Source: Acidimicrobiaceae bacterium (GTDB lineage: Bacteria; Actinomycetota; Acidimicrobiia; Acidimicrobiales; RAAP-2). From it: DNA of 8,834 nucleotides. The stretch lies in NCBI GenBank assembly GCA_003135595.1, contig PLCI01000059.1, forward strand, positions 15,329-24,162, given 5' to 3'. A model generated the notes under the pieces. It was not told the origin of the DNA and ran no database searches. It worked only from the letters and a program-made list of their open reading frames with translations. The position numbers were made by a program, and so were the translations under genes. Below are positions 1 through 6,106 of the stretch, one piece after another (position 1 is the stretch's first letter; every line of letters starts with the position of its first letter).

Positions 1-136
1 AGGATCGGTAGTCAACTGTGTGGGAGCCACCCGGGCTTTCGCCAGTGGCGGGCGCGACCACGGCTGTGGGGACGCTGGTCCTCCGAAGTGATAGTGAGAA
101 TCGTACGAATCGCGACGCGAGGAGCTGAGCGGGTCA
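1..136. promoter_or_regulatory. Upstream region of the sigma factor gene
   Basis: No convincing coding frame covers this stretch; the frame open on the minus strand is an Arg/Pro/Ser-rich shadow. It should hold the promoter of the sigma/anti-sigma pair. Small elements are visible: an inverted repeat CGCCA-G-TGGCG near 40-50, a CCAC-ggct-GTGG hairpin at 58-69, a box CGAAGTG at 84-90 and a related CGAATCG at 106-112 (22 bp apart), and a palindrome TCGTACGA at 103-110. I could not recognise a typical ECF -35 (GGAAC) in it, so an autoregulated ECF promoter is not demonstrated. Confidence 0.35.
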
Positions 137-766
137 ATGGGACGTGTGCTTGGGCGAGGTGGCGGGACCGAGGTGTCGAGCCCGCCGACCTGGGACGGCC
201 CCTCCGGGGTCGGGACGCCCCTCGCGCGAGCACCTGGCATGACCGGGGACGCGAGCGACGCCGACGCCGCTGACGAGGCCGGGCTTCGCGCCGCCTTCTT
301 GGCCCATGGGCGCGAGCTCGTGGGGTTCGCCCGACGCAGGCTCAATGACCCGACGCACGCCGAGGACGTCGTCCAAGAGACGTTCGCCCGGGCGTGGCGC
401 TCACGGGGGCGATTCGAGCCGAGCCTCGGCACGATGCGCACCTGGCTGTTCGCGATCGAGCGCCGGGTGCTCCTGGACGTCCACAGTCGCTGGAACCGTG
501 ACGCCGCAGAGCGTCTTGAAGATGAGGACATGGTGCTGGAAGACGATCGGATCGACGAGGCCCTCCTGTCGCTGCAGATCACCTCGGCGCTGTCCGCGCT
601 CGACGCGGAGCACCGGCTCGTGATCACCGAGCTGTACCTGAACGGCCGATCTGGGCCAGAGATCGCAGCCCTATTTGGGATCCCCGAGGGCACCGTGCGG
701 AGTCGCGCCTACTACGCGCTGCGTTCGCTGCGCGCCCACATGGACGACAACGGATGGGACCGATGA
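137..766 (+). CDS. ECF-type RNA polymerase sigma factor (sigma-70 family)
   Basis: Directs RNA polymerase core to a small regulon, probably under control of the anti-sigma factor encoded next. From the ATG at 137 the protein has 209 residues. Sigma region 2 runs from about residue 50 to 115 and shows the family signature DVVQETFARAWRS (77-89) followed by MRTWLFAIERRVLLD. Region 4 runs from about 154 to 200 and ends in a helix-turn-helix, GIPEGTVRSRAYYALRSLR (181-199). There is no region 1.1 or 3, as expected for the ECF group. The ending YALRSLR recalls the actinobacterial SigL/SigK-like groups; that placement is from memory. The start is uncertain. The ATG at 137 has a GGAG (121-124) at a rather long 12-nt spacing and adds 34 Gly/Pro-rich residues with weaker codon bias. 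The ATG at 239 would place region 2 about 15 residues from the N terminus, which fits the family better. Confidence 0.93.
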   Translation: MGRVLGRGGGTEVSSPPTWDGPSGVGTPLARAPGMTGDASDADAADEAGLRAAFLAHGRELVGFARRRLNDPTHAEDVVQETFARAWRSRGRFEPSLGTMRTWLFAIERRVLLDVHSRWNRDAAERLEDEDMVLEDDRIDEALLSLQITSALSALDAEHRLVITELYLNGRSGPEIAALFGIPEGTVRSRAYYALRSLRAHMDDNGWDR

Positions 767-1434
767 GCGGCGCCGACTGCACCCGCTGGCACGGGGCGAT
801 GGCGATGGACGCCCTCGGCGCCCTACCCTCCGACGAGCGACCGGGTCTCCTGGCGCACCTCGACGGCTGCTCGGCGTGCCGCGAGGTGGCACGTGAACTC
901 CGCTCGACGGCATCGTTCCTCAACCTCGTCGAGCCCTCCATCGACCAAGCGGCGGCGGTCTCGCCCGCGCTCACCGGACGCGTGCTCGGCCAGCTCCACC
1001 ACGGTGCGGTCCGCGCGCGACGCCGCCGTCGCGTCGGCGCCGCGCTGGCCGGCGCGGCGGTTGCCGCCTCAGTGGCCGTGATCGTGGCACTGGCATCGGC
1101 ACCGGGGCCGGCCTCGCCGTCCCTCGAGCACGAGGCACTCGTGAGCCATGGGACGGCCACGGCCTCGGCGACGCTGGCAGCCCGCACCTGGGGTACCGAG
1201 GTGACCCTCGAGGTGCCGGGCCAGCTGCCAAGCGGCAGCTACACCGTCTCGATGAGCACGTCGTCAGGCACATGGTGGGCGACGGGCTCGATCCACCTGG
1301 TCCAGGGCGAGCCCCTCGACGCCCAGATGCCGTGCCCGGTGCCGCTCGGTCAGATCACCGGGATCAGGGTGACTAACGCCGCCGGCGTGCCGGTGCTCTG
1401 GAGCGAGTCGGCACCGTCACTTCGCTGGCACTAG
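763..1434 (+). CDS. Membrane-anchored zinc-binding anti-sigma factor
   Basis: Probably binds and holds the upstream ECF sigma factor at the membrane. The start ATG at 763 overlaps the sigma stop as ATGA, so the two are translationally coupled; an ATG at 754 is also in frame. The 223-residue protein has a cytoplasmic ZAS (zf-HC2-like) domain with the H-x3-C-x2-C signature (H32, C36, C39; C6 or H10 may be a further ligand). A run of six basic residues (86-90 region) leads into one transmembrane helix at about 91-111. The outside part (about 112-223) contains a beta-rich segment including TWGTEVTLEVPGQLPSGSYT, resembling the C-terminal domain of RskA-type anti-sigma factors. The layout predicts a cytoplasmic N terminus and an extracytoplasmic sensor. 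The inducing signal cannot be read from sequence. Confidence 0.88.
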   Translation: MSGADCTRWHGAMAMDALGALPSDERPGLLAHLDGCSACREVARELRSTASFLNLVEPSIDQAAAVSPALTGRVLGQLHHGAVRARRRRRVGAALAGAAVAASVAVIVALASAPGPASPSLEHEALVSHGTATASATLAARTWGTEVTLEVPGQLPSGSYTVSMSTSSGTWWATGSIHLVQGEPLDAQMPCPVPLGQITGIRVTNAAGVPVLWSESAPSLRWH

Positions 1435-1454
1435 CGAGTCGTCCCGACGCAGCC

Positions 1455-1958
1455 TCAGCGATCGTCGTGGTCTCCCTCGGCGAGCCCGGCGATGCCCATC
1501 GCCGTCGCCGTCATGTTCGCGAGCACGGTCGCCATGCGCTCCCGCACGATCTCGTGCGCCCGTTCGGGCGCTGCCTCGACCGCCGGTCCGAGCGGCGGTC
1601 GCCCGGCGTGGAACACGACCGAGTGGGTGAGCGTCGCGCCCCCGCCTGCGGGCTCGATCGACAACGTCCACGTCGCCGTCGGCGAGCCCGGCTCACCGGT
1701 CGCCCAGCGGAACAGCGACGGCGCCACGCAGTCGGTGACCGTCGACTCGGTCGTCCAGGCGAAGTCGCCGTTCTTGTTGGACCCCGCGATGACCGCTCCC
1801 GGTTCGGGCCCGGCGCCGTCCACGAAGGACGCTGCCTGCAGCTCCCCCGAGAAGCGCGCCGGGACACTCGGGTCGGACGCGAACACCCAGATCGCCTCGG
1901 GCGGCGCGGCCACGCTGACCGTCACGGATCCCGAAGCGGGGAGCGCCGTGGCCGCCAT
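1455..1958 (-). CDS. SRPBCC-fold (polyketide cyclase/START-like) protein
   Basis: A 167-residue soluble protein of the SRPBCC superfamily, whose helix-grip fold encloses a hydrophobic ligand pocket. Family-like features are the opening strand and helix SVTVSVAAPPEAIWVFASDP (11-30), then GSNKNGDFAWTTESTVTD (59-76), FRWATGEPGS, and ATWTLSIEPAGGGATLTHSV (95-114), an order common in small actinobacterial SRPBCC proteins. The C-terminal helix follows at about 129-160. No catalytic residues or ligand can be assigned. The frame stays open upstream to 2801, but that part is antisense to the GH16 gene and not protein-like, so I chose the ATG at 1958, where the domain begins; no good Shine-Dalgarno sequence is seen. 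The gene is convergent with the anti-sigma gene (20-nt gap) and divergent from the GH16 gene. A role in the glycan pathway is not indicated. Confidence 0.85.
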   Translation of the reverse strand: MAATALPASGSVTVSVAAPPEAIWVFASDPSVPARFSGELQAASFVDGAGPEPGAVIAGSNKNGDFAWTTESTVTDCVAPSLFRWATGEPGSPTATWTLSIEPAGGGATLTHSVVFHAGRPPLGPAVEAAPERAHEIVRERMATVLANMTATAMGIAGLAEGDHDDR

Positions 1959-2117
1959 GGCGCGAGCGTACCGCCGGCACAGCGAGGGTCCTGCATGTCG
2001 AATTGCGCGCGAATTGTCTCGAAGTGTGCCCTTCGGTGAGGAACACTGGAGCCGGCCCGCCCCGCCAGTAGCATTTTTGACTGACCGCTCTCGCCCGTGG
2101 TCAAGGAAGGTCCTCGA
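1959..2117. promoter_or_regulatory. Divergent intergenic region with phased CGAAKTG repeats
   Basis: This is the longest internal non-coding stretch and must carry the start signals for the SRPBCC gene (minus) and the GH16 gene (plus). It is less GC-rich than its surroundings. CGAATTG occurs at 1999-2005 and 2010-2016 and CGAAGTG at 2020-2026, so the copies are 11 and 10 bp apart, about one helical turn each. A GGAAC that could be an ECF -35 element lies at 2040-2044, but no matching -10 is clear at 16-17 nt. The short AT-rich patch around TAGCATTTTTGA (2069-2080) may be a -10 region. Operator function is inference. Confidence 0.4.
2103..2110 (+). promoter_or_regulatory. Ribosome binding site of the GH16 gene
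   Basis: The purine run AAGGAAGG lies 7 nt before the GTG at 2118. It decides between two in-frame GTG starts: the other, at 2097, has no Shine-Dalgarno sequence and would place this site inside the coding region. Confidence 0.65.
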
Positions 2118-3008
2118 GTGCAGGCAACCGCTGGGGCTCACGCACGAGTCGAGTCGCACAGTGTCCTTGAGACACGCGTCGTCGTGCTGACGGTGCTCAT
2201 CTTCGGGCTCGCACTCAGTGCCGTCGTGCTCCTCGCCCTCGAGAGCCCCCAGCCTCGGTCGACGCTCTCGTCGACCGCGACCACGATCACGGCCTCCCGT
2301 CCCGTGTTCCCGATCGGCACCACGAACCTTCGCGAGCCCTCGAAGATGTCGCCGCCCGGAGCCCACGCACTCGCTGGCTACAAGCTCTCCTACCTGACCG
2401 ACTTCCCCGGCTCGTCGCTGCCGCCCGGCTGGGTGGACTTCACGGGGGTCCCCGGTGGCGACGTCGGCGCCCACTTCTCGCCCTCGCACGTGGTCGTGGG
2501 CCGCGGCATGCTCCAGCTCAACACCTGGAGGGACCCGGCCTACCACAACCGGTGGGTGAGCGGCGGGCTCTGTCAGTGCGGCCTGAAGTACACCTACGGC
2601 GCGTTCTTCGTCCGCTCGAGGATCACCGGTGCCGGCCCGAACGAGGTCCAGCTCCTCTGGCCGGCCAACAACGCCTGGCCGCCGGAGATCGACTTCTACG
2701 AGACCGGCGACAAGGACAACTCGACCTCCTGGACGCTGCACTACGGGTCGAACAACAGCTTCGTCCAGCAGACGCTGAAAATCGACCAGACCGCGTGGCA
2801 CACCTGGGGCGTCATCTGGGCGCCGGACAAGATCACCTACACGATCGACGGTCGGTCCTGGGGATCGTTCTCGGGCAGCTACGCGATCCCGACGGTGCCA
2901 ATGACGCTGGACATCCAGCAGCGTCCCGGATGCTCGCTCGGGCCGGTGTGCACGTCGGTCCCCGAGTCGATGCTCGTCGACTGGGTCGCCGAGTACACGA
3001 AGTCCTAG
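2118..3008 (+). CDS. Membrane-anchored glycoside hydrolase family 16 protein
   Basis: Predicted endo-acting beta-glycanase working outside the cytoplasmic membrane. From the GTG at 2118 (296 residues) there is a short basic cytoplasmic segment and then one hydrophobic helix at about 21-41 (signal anchor or uncleaved signal), with no lipobox. A Ser/Thr/Pro-rich linker follows (about 42-75), then one GH16 jelly-roll domain to the end. The catalytic motif EIDFYE is at 190-195: E190 nucleophile, D192 helper and E195 acid/base by family rule. Family landmarks around it are YTYGAFFVRSRI before, and WHTWGVIWAPDKITYTIDG after it. Cysteines at 152/154 and 272/278 could form disulfides in the exported domain. 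GH16 includes beta-1,3-, beta-1,3/1,4-glucanases, agarases, carrageenases and transglycosylases; substrate is not decidable here. It is convergent with the glycan operon (25-nt gap), which suggests trimming or release of that polymer, as with ExoK-type enzymes in other systems. Confidence 0.88.
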   Translation: MQATAGAHARVESHSVLETRVVVLTVLIFGLALSAVVLLALESPQPRSTLSSTATTITASRPVFPIGTTNLREPSKMSPPGAHALAGYKLSYLTDFPGSSLPPGWVDFTGVPGGDVGAHFSPSHVVVGRGMLQLNTWRDPAYHNRWVSGGLCQCGLKYTYGAFFVRSRITGAGPNEVQLLWPANNAWPPEIDFYETGDKDNSTSWTLHYGSNNSFVQQTLKIDQTAWHTWGVIWAPDKITYTIDGRSWGSFSGSYAIPTVPMTLDIQQRPGCSLGPVCTSVPESMLVDWVAEYTKS

Positions 3009-3033
3009 CGCCCGAGCGAGCCGAGCGACCGGA

Positions 3034-4884
3034 TCACTTGCCCTTGGCGAGGAACAGCACCGTCGCCGTCAAGTCCCGCGACTTGAACGCGACGCGATAG
3101 CCATCATTTCGAATGAGGGCGCGCTCGAGCGCGTTCTGCCAGCCCGGCTTGTAGCCCGCGACGATCAGTCCCCACTCCTTCTGCGCGTCGTTGAGGATGA
3201 CGTACGAGGCGCGCACCTTGATGAGCCGGTGCCTGATCTTGCCAAGCTGGACGAAGGTCGTGGCATTGCCCGTGGCCGTGTAGATCTTGATCGCGCCGAC
3301 GTCTCGCTGGCCGAGCGGCAGGTACGGCGCGACGATCGCGAGCTTCTTGCCGGCCGGGATGTGGGCGTAGACGTAGTTGACGGCCGCCAGCTCGCCAGTC
3401 GAGAACGACTCGTAGGCATCGTTGCCCCCGCGCACCACCGTCGTCGTGACGGCAAAGCTGAACAGCACGACACCGACGGCGATCCCGAGCAGGGCGCGGG
3501 GGTGCCGGCCGAGCCGGACGTCAGCAAGGATCGGTCGGATGGGGCCCTCGCGCTCGGGAAGGATCGCCGAGGCCGCCAGAAGCGCCGCGAACGGCCCCGA
3601 GAGCAGGGCGACGCGCAGGAGACCCTCACCGCCGTAGTTCTGGACCGCGAACAGCACGAAGGGCGCCGCGACCAGGAGCTCGAGGGTCCTCGAGGTCGCG
3701 GCGCGCCGTGCGGCGCCGAGGGCGGCGAGCCCGAAGAGGGCCGCGGTGATCAGGATGCGGACGTCGACGATCAGCCGGTGGCTCGCGCTGCCGGTGACGC
3801 GGTTGGAGACGTTCGACCCGATCGAGCTGCCCAGCTGGCCGATCGAGCCGAAGATGAGCGAGAGGTGCCCGAACCAGAAGTTCGACGCGCCGAGGCTCAG
3901 CCACCCGACCGCAAGGCAGAACACGACGCCGATCAGCTCGGGGCGACCGAGCCGTCTCGACGCAAGGCAGGCGATGAGCGCGAGGAAGATCGCGTAGGGC
4001 GTGAGCTGGTGGCTGGCGGCCGAGGCCAAGAACAGGAGCGAGAGCACGACGAACACCCCGAGCACCTGGTTCGCCGTCCAGCTGGTCGCCGCGTCAGCGC
4101 CTCGGAGTCGCTCAAAGGAGGCAACTGACCGCCACGAGCCGAGCCGGTCGCGCAGTCGGTCGACGTGGTCTGCCTGGGCGCGCTGCACGGGCGCCCAGCC
4201 CGTGAGCACGACGGCGATCACGGCGAGGAAGAACAGGAAGTTGATCGCCTGGGGCGAGAAGTAGTCCTGGTAGATCCAGTTGGTCGCGTAGAACAGCGCG
4301 ATGCCGAGCCACTGGGTCCTGCGGCTGACCCCGCTCGCCCTCGCGATCGCCACCAGCGGCGCGAGGTACAGCAGCTCGATCACGAGCGGGAACCAGCGCA
4401 AGAGGTCAAGCGCGTTGGACTGGCCCATGAAGGAAATGACGACCGCGCCGAGCGAGAAGCTCCCGGGCCAGGAGAACTCGGCGTTGTAGTTCTCGAGGGG
4501 CTTGCCGTGGGCGAACACGTACTGCACGTAGCCGGCGTGCACCCACGAGCTCGTGAGCGAGGCGACGGGCTCGATCGCGCACGCCGTGCCGAAGAGGTAC
4601 AGGACGAGCACGATCGTGAGCGCGAGCAACCGGCCCTCGTGGATGCGCTCGCGCAGCAGCTCGATGGCGAACGCGACCGCCGCGAGCGCCAGCCCCACGA
4701 AGTACGTCCGTCCCAGCACCGAGACCAACCCGATCTGGCCCATGTGGGCGAAGACCGCGTCGCGCACCGTGACGATCCAGAGCACGATCGCGCCCGCGCC
4801 AAGCACCGCGGATGCACCGCCGGAGCCGAGCGCGGTGCCCGCGGAGCGCCGCACGGACCTCACCGCCGCCTCGACGTCATCCAA
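3034..4884 (-). CDS. Large polytopic membrane protein, possible GT-C-like transferase or glycan polymerase
   Basis: A 616-residue integral membrane protein with roughly ten to twelve helices in the first 485 residues, for example near 25-45, 53-77, 84-105, 142-155, 164-182, 191-230, 272-310, 315-335, 372-390, 400-440 and 463-485. A soluble C-terminal domain (about 486-616) follows, probably outside. Recognisable local motifs are FSWPGSFS (137-144) in an early loop, YQDYFSPQAINF (205-216) and SHQLTPY (291-297), and STGELAAVNYVYAHIP (495-510) opening the tail. I associate these with uncharacterised membrane proteins of actinobacterial surface-glycan clusters, but this is memory and not a search. 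It resembles GT-C transferases or Wzy-type polymerases in overall plan only; no catalytic residue is proved. The frame requires a TTG start at 4884, overlapping the preceding stop by 8 nt (TTGGATGA), unless translation begins further in. It is the last gene of the minus-strand operon. Confidence 0.75.
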   Translation of the reverse strand: MDDVEAAVRSVRRSAGTALGSGGASAVLGAGAIVLWIVTVRDAVFAHMGQIGLVSVLGRTYFVGLALAAVAFAIELLRERIHEGRLLALTIVLVLYLFGTACAIEPVASLTSSWVHAGYVQYVFAHGKPLENYNAEFSWPGSFSLGAVVISFMGQSNALDLLRWFPLVIELLYLAPLVAIARASGVSRRTQWLGIALFYATNWIYQDYFSPQAINFLFFLAVIAVVLTGWAPVQRAQADHVDRLRDRLGSWRSVASFERLRGADAATSWTANQVLGVFVVLSLLFLASAASHQLTPYAIFLALIACLASRRLGRPELIGVVFCLAVGWLSLGASNFWFGHLSLIFGSIGQLGSSIGSNVSNRVTGSASHRLIVDVRILITAALFGLAALGAARRAATSRTLELLVAAPFVLFAVQNYGGEGLLRVALLSGPFAALLAASAILPEREGPIRPILADVRLGRHPRALLGIAVGVVLFSFAVTTTVVRGGNDAYESFSTGELAAVNYVYAHIPAGKKLAIVAPYLPLGQRDVGAIKIYTATGNATTFVQLGKIRHRLIKVRASYVILNDAQKEWGLIVAGYKPGWQNALERALIRNDGYRVAFKSRDLTATVLFLAKGK

Positions 4885-5098
4885 CGGTGACGAACCTGAG
4901 GAACACGAGGAGCACGAACAGCAGCCCGAGCGCGACGACGGTCCCGTCGAGCAGGAGGTGGACCTGCCGGGTCAGCGCCAGGCGGGTCGTGACGACCCAC
5001 GCACGGAGCGCGAGCAACAGCAGCTCGGCGACGAGCGTGACGAGCACCGCGGGCGCGGACGCGAGCGTCGCGAAGCTCGAGGCCGCCGCCACGCTCAC
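4877..5098 (-). CDS. Small two-helix membrane protein (73 aa)
   Basis: Uncharacterised. From the GTG at 5098, which overlaps the preceding stop as GTGA, the product has 73 residues and two hydrophobic segments, at about 12-35 (TLASAPAVLVTLVAELLLLA) and 52-70 (LLLDGTVVALGLLFVLLVFL). They are joined by a short loop with several Arg residues (RAWVVTTRLALTRQ), which would lie in the cytoplasm by the positive-inside rule. The frame is open further upstream to 5194, but that part is antisense-like and overlaps the DUF1616-like gene. No enzymatic motif is visible. Its place between two membrane-protein genes, with overlaps on both sides, suggests a small partner subunit for one of them. I do not recognise a named family. 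Confidence 0.68.
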   Translation of the reverse strand: MSVAAASSFATLASAPAVLVTLVAELLLLALRAWVVTTRLALTRQVHLLLDGTVVALGLLFVLLVFLRFVTVG

Positions 5099-5517
5099 GA
5101 GGGCGCCCGGGATCGTCGAGGCTCCAGGGTCTGCCAGACGAGCGAGGGCAGGCACGCCACGCACACCGCCGCGTCGACCGCGGTGAGGCGCCACGTCCCG
5201 AAGGTGACGGCGATCTGGGCGACGACCAGGAGCGACGCCAGGCTGACCGCCACCGCCAGGCCCGCCTCGAGGGCGGCGTCGTGCAGCCGGAGTAGCCCGA
5301 CGATCGCCCAGCCGGGCACGATCAGGCAGAACGCGAGCCCCGCTAGCTGGCGGGGGGGGCCGTGGACCTGTGCCGCGACGAGGCCAAGGGTGACGAGGTC
5401 GAGCCCGCAGGCGACCGCGGCGACGTTCGAGCGCAAGCGGCGCTGCCGACGTGCGACGGCGATGGCGCGGTACTCGCTCAGCCGCTCATCGAGGTCGTCC
5501 GGATCGGTGGCGCGCAC
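5095..5517 (-). CDS. DUF1616-like small membrane protein
   Basis: A 140-residue integral membrane protein. After a charged N-terminal segment (about 1-27, DDLDERLSEYRAIAVARRQRR) there are probably four helices: about 28-48, 52-72, 76-98 and 103-122. The central part, LAFCLIVPGWAIVGLLRL followed by LEAGLAVAVSLASLLVV, resembles the N-terminal part of DUF1616-type proteins, which share a PG-[YW]-A-L element and are often found in actinobacterial and archaeal glycan loci. No biochemical role is known to me. The GTG start at 5517 is chosen because AGGAG lies 4 nt upstream; that site overlaps the stop codon of the preceding flippase-like gene. The 3' end overlaps the next gene as GTGA. Eight consecutive C on the coding strand (5352-5359) sit in the codons for HGPPR. 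Confidence 0.7.
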   Translation of the reverse strand: MRATDPDDLDERLSEYRAIAVARRQRRLRSNVAAVACGLDLVTLGLVAAQVHGPPRQLAGLAFCLIVPGWAIVGLLRLHDAALEAGLAVAVSLASLLVVAQIAVTFGTWRLTAVDAAVCVACLPSLVWQTLEPRRSRAPS

Positions 5518-5521
5518 GGAG

Positions 5522-5526
5522 CTCCT
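5522..5526 (-). promoter_or_regulatory. Ribosome binding site of the DUF1616-like gene
   Basis: On the minus strand AGGAG stands 4 nt before the GTG at 5517 and shares bases with the TAG stop (5527-5525) of the upstream gene. This is a typical coupled re-initiation arrangement and supports the chosen start over the longer open frame, which reaches 5622 and reads as a shadow of the flippase-like gene. Confidence 0.55.
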
Positions 5527-6106
5527 AGTGCTCTCGCGCCGCGTCGACGGCGTGGAGTGGCGACAAGCCCGTCCGGCCCCGCCAGTGCAGCTCGGGTACC
5601 CACTGCGGCACGTGCCCGGCACGCGCGTCGTCGCTGAGCGGGTCCGCGGGCCTCACCGCGCCGCTCGGCAGGCTCGGCACACGCGTCTCGCTGCCGTCGG
5701 GGGGCTGGCCGATCTCGGGACCGTCCTGCGCGACGAGGGTCGCCCCAGGTGCGAAGCCCGGTTCCATGTCGGGATGACGGTACTGGTGGAGCACCGAGGG
5801 CGCCACGATGATCGCGACGGCCGCCTGCCCCACCAAGAACCCGAGGCCCGCGCCGGTGATCCCCATCGTGCCCACCGCGAGGAGTGACTCCAGGAGTATG
5901 AGCGTCGTGATGCAGATCTGAGTGGCCGCGACTCGACGCATCCGGCGCGCCGGCCTCGCGTGGGTGACGTAGAGCGCGTTGATCGCCGTGAACGGCGGCG
6001 CGAGGGCCAGGAGCCGCAAGACCCTCGTCCCGGCGTGCGCAGGCAATGGCTCGAGCGTCGCTCGCATGAACAGCGGCGCCGCCGGCAGCCCGGTCTGCTC
6101 GCTCAC
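5525..6106 (-). CDS. Flippase-like protein reduced to the C-terminal three helices
   Basis: Resembles the C-terminal part of Wzx/MATE-type polysaccharide flippases and lacks roughly the first two thirds of such a protein (family members usually have 400-500 residues). From the GTG at 6106 it has 193 residues. There are three helices at about 29-48, 60-80 and 82-103, with the family-like order GTRVLRLLALAPPFTAINAL, an Arg-rich loop (RPARRMRR), and ITGAGLGFLVGQAAVAIIVAP. A hydrophilic Pro/Asp-rich tail (about 110-193) follows and is not typical of flippases. The GTG start overlaps the GT2 stop as GTGA; an in-frame ATG at 6124 is the alternative. The frame is open upstream to 6553, but there it only shadows the GT2 gene and encodes no helices. 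It is either a decayed flippase gene or a small, still translated protein. Reading frame and coupling are intact, so I list it as a CDS and not a certain pseudogene. Confidence 0.65.
   Translation of the reverse strand: MSEQTGLPAAPLFMRATLEPLPAHAGTRVLRLLALAPPFTAINALYVTHARPARRMRRVAATQICITTLILLESLLAVGTMGITGAGLGFLVGQAAVAIIVAPSVLHQYRHPDMEPGFAPGATLVAQDGPEIGQPPDGSETRVPSLPSGAVRPADPLSDDARAGHVPQWVPELHWRGRTGLSPLHAVDAAREH

Noticed and set aside
12..233. Minus-strand frame of 73 codons over the sigma gene's upstream region
   Set aside because: Arg/Pro/Ser-rich with no domain or start signal; it runs into the sigma gene in antisense.
2020..2035. Hairpin CGAAG-6 nt-CTTCG
   Set aside because: A five-base stem with no T-run, in front of a gene and not after one; too weak to call a terminator or riboswitch.
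1959..2801. Upstream extension of the SRPBCC frame to 448 codons
   Set aside because: The extension is antisense to the GH16 catalytic domain and has no recognisable fold; the domain begins at the ATG at 1958.
3009..3033. Possible bidirectional terminator between the convergent GH16 and membrane genes
   Set aside because: The 25 nt contain only short GAGCGA-type direct repeats, no stable stem and no T-run.
3229..4128. Plus-strand open frame of 299 codons inside the polytopic membrane gene
   Set aside because: Highly charged shadow of a hydrophobic protein read in antisense; not protein-like.
4553..5887. Plus-strand open frame of 444 codons
   Set aside because: Low-complexity Arg/Ser/Thr/Glu product antisense to four membrane genes; no motif, no ribosome binding site.
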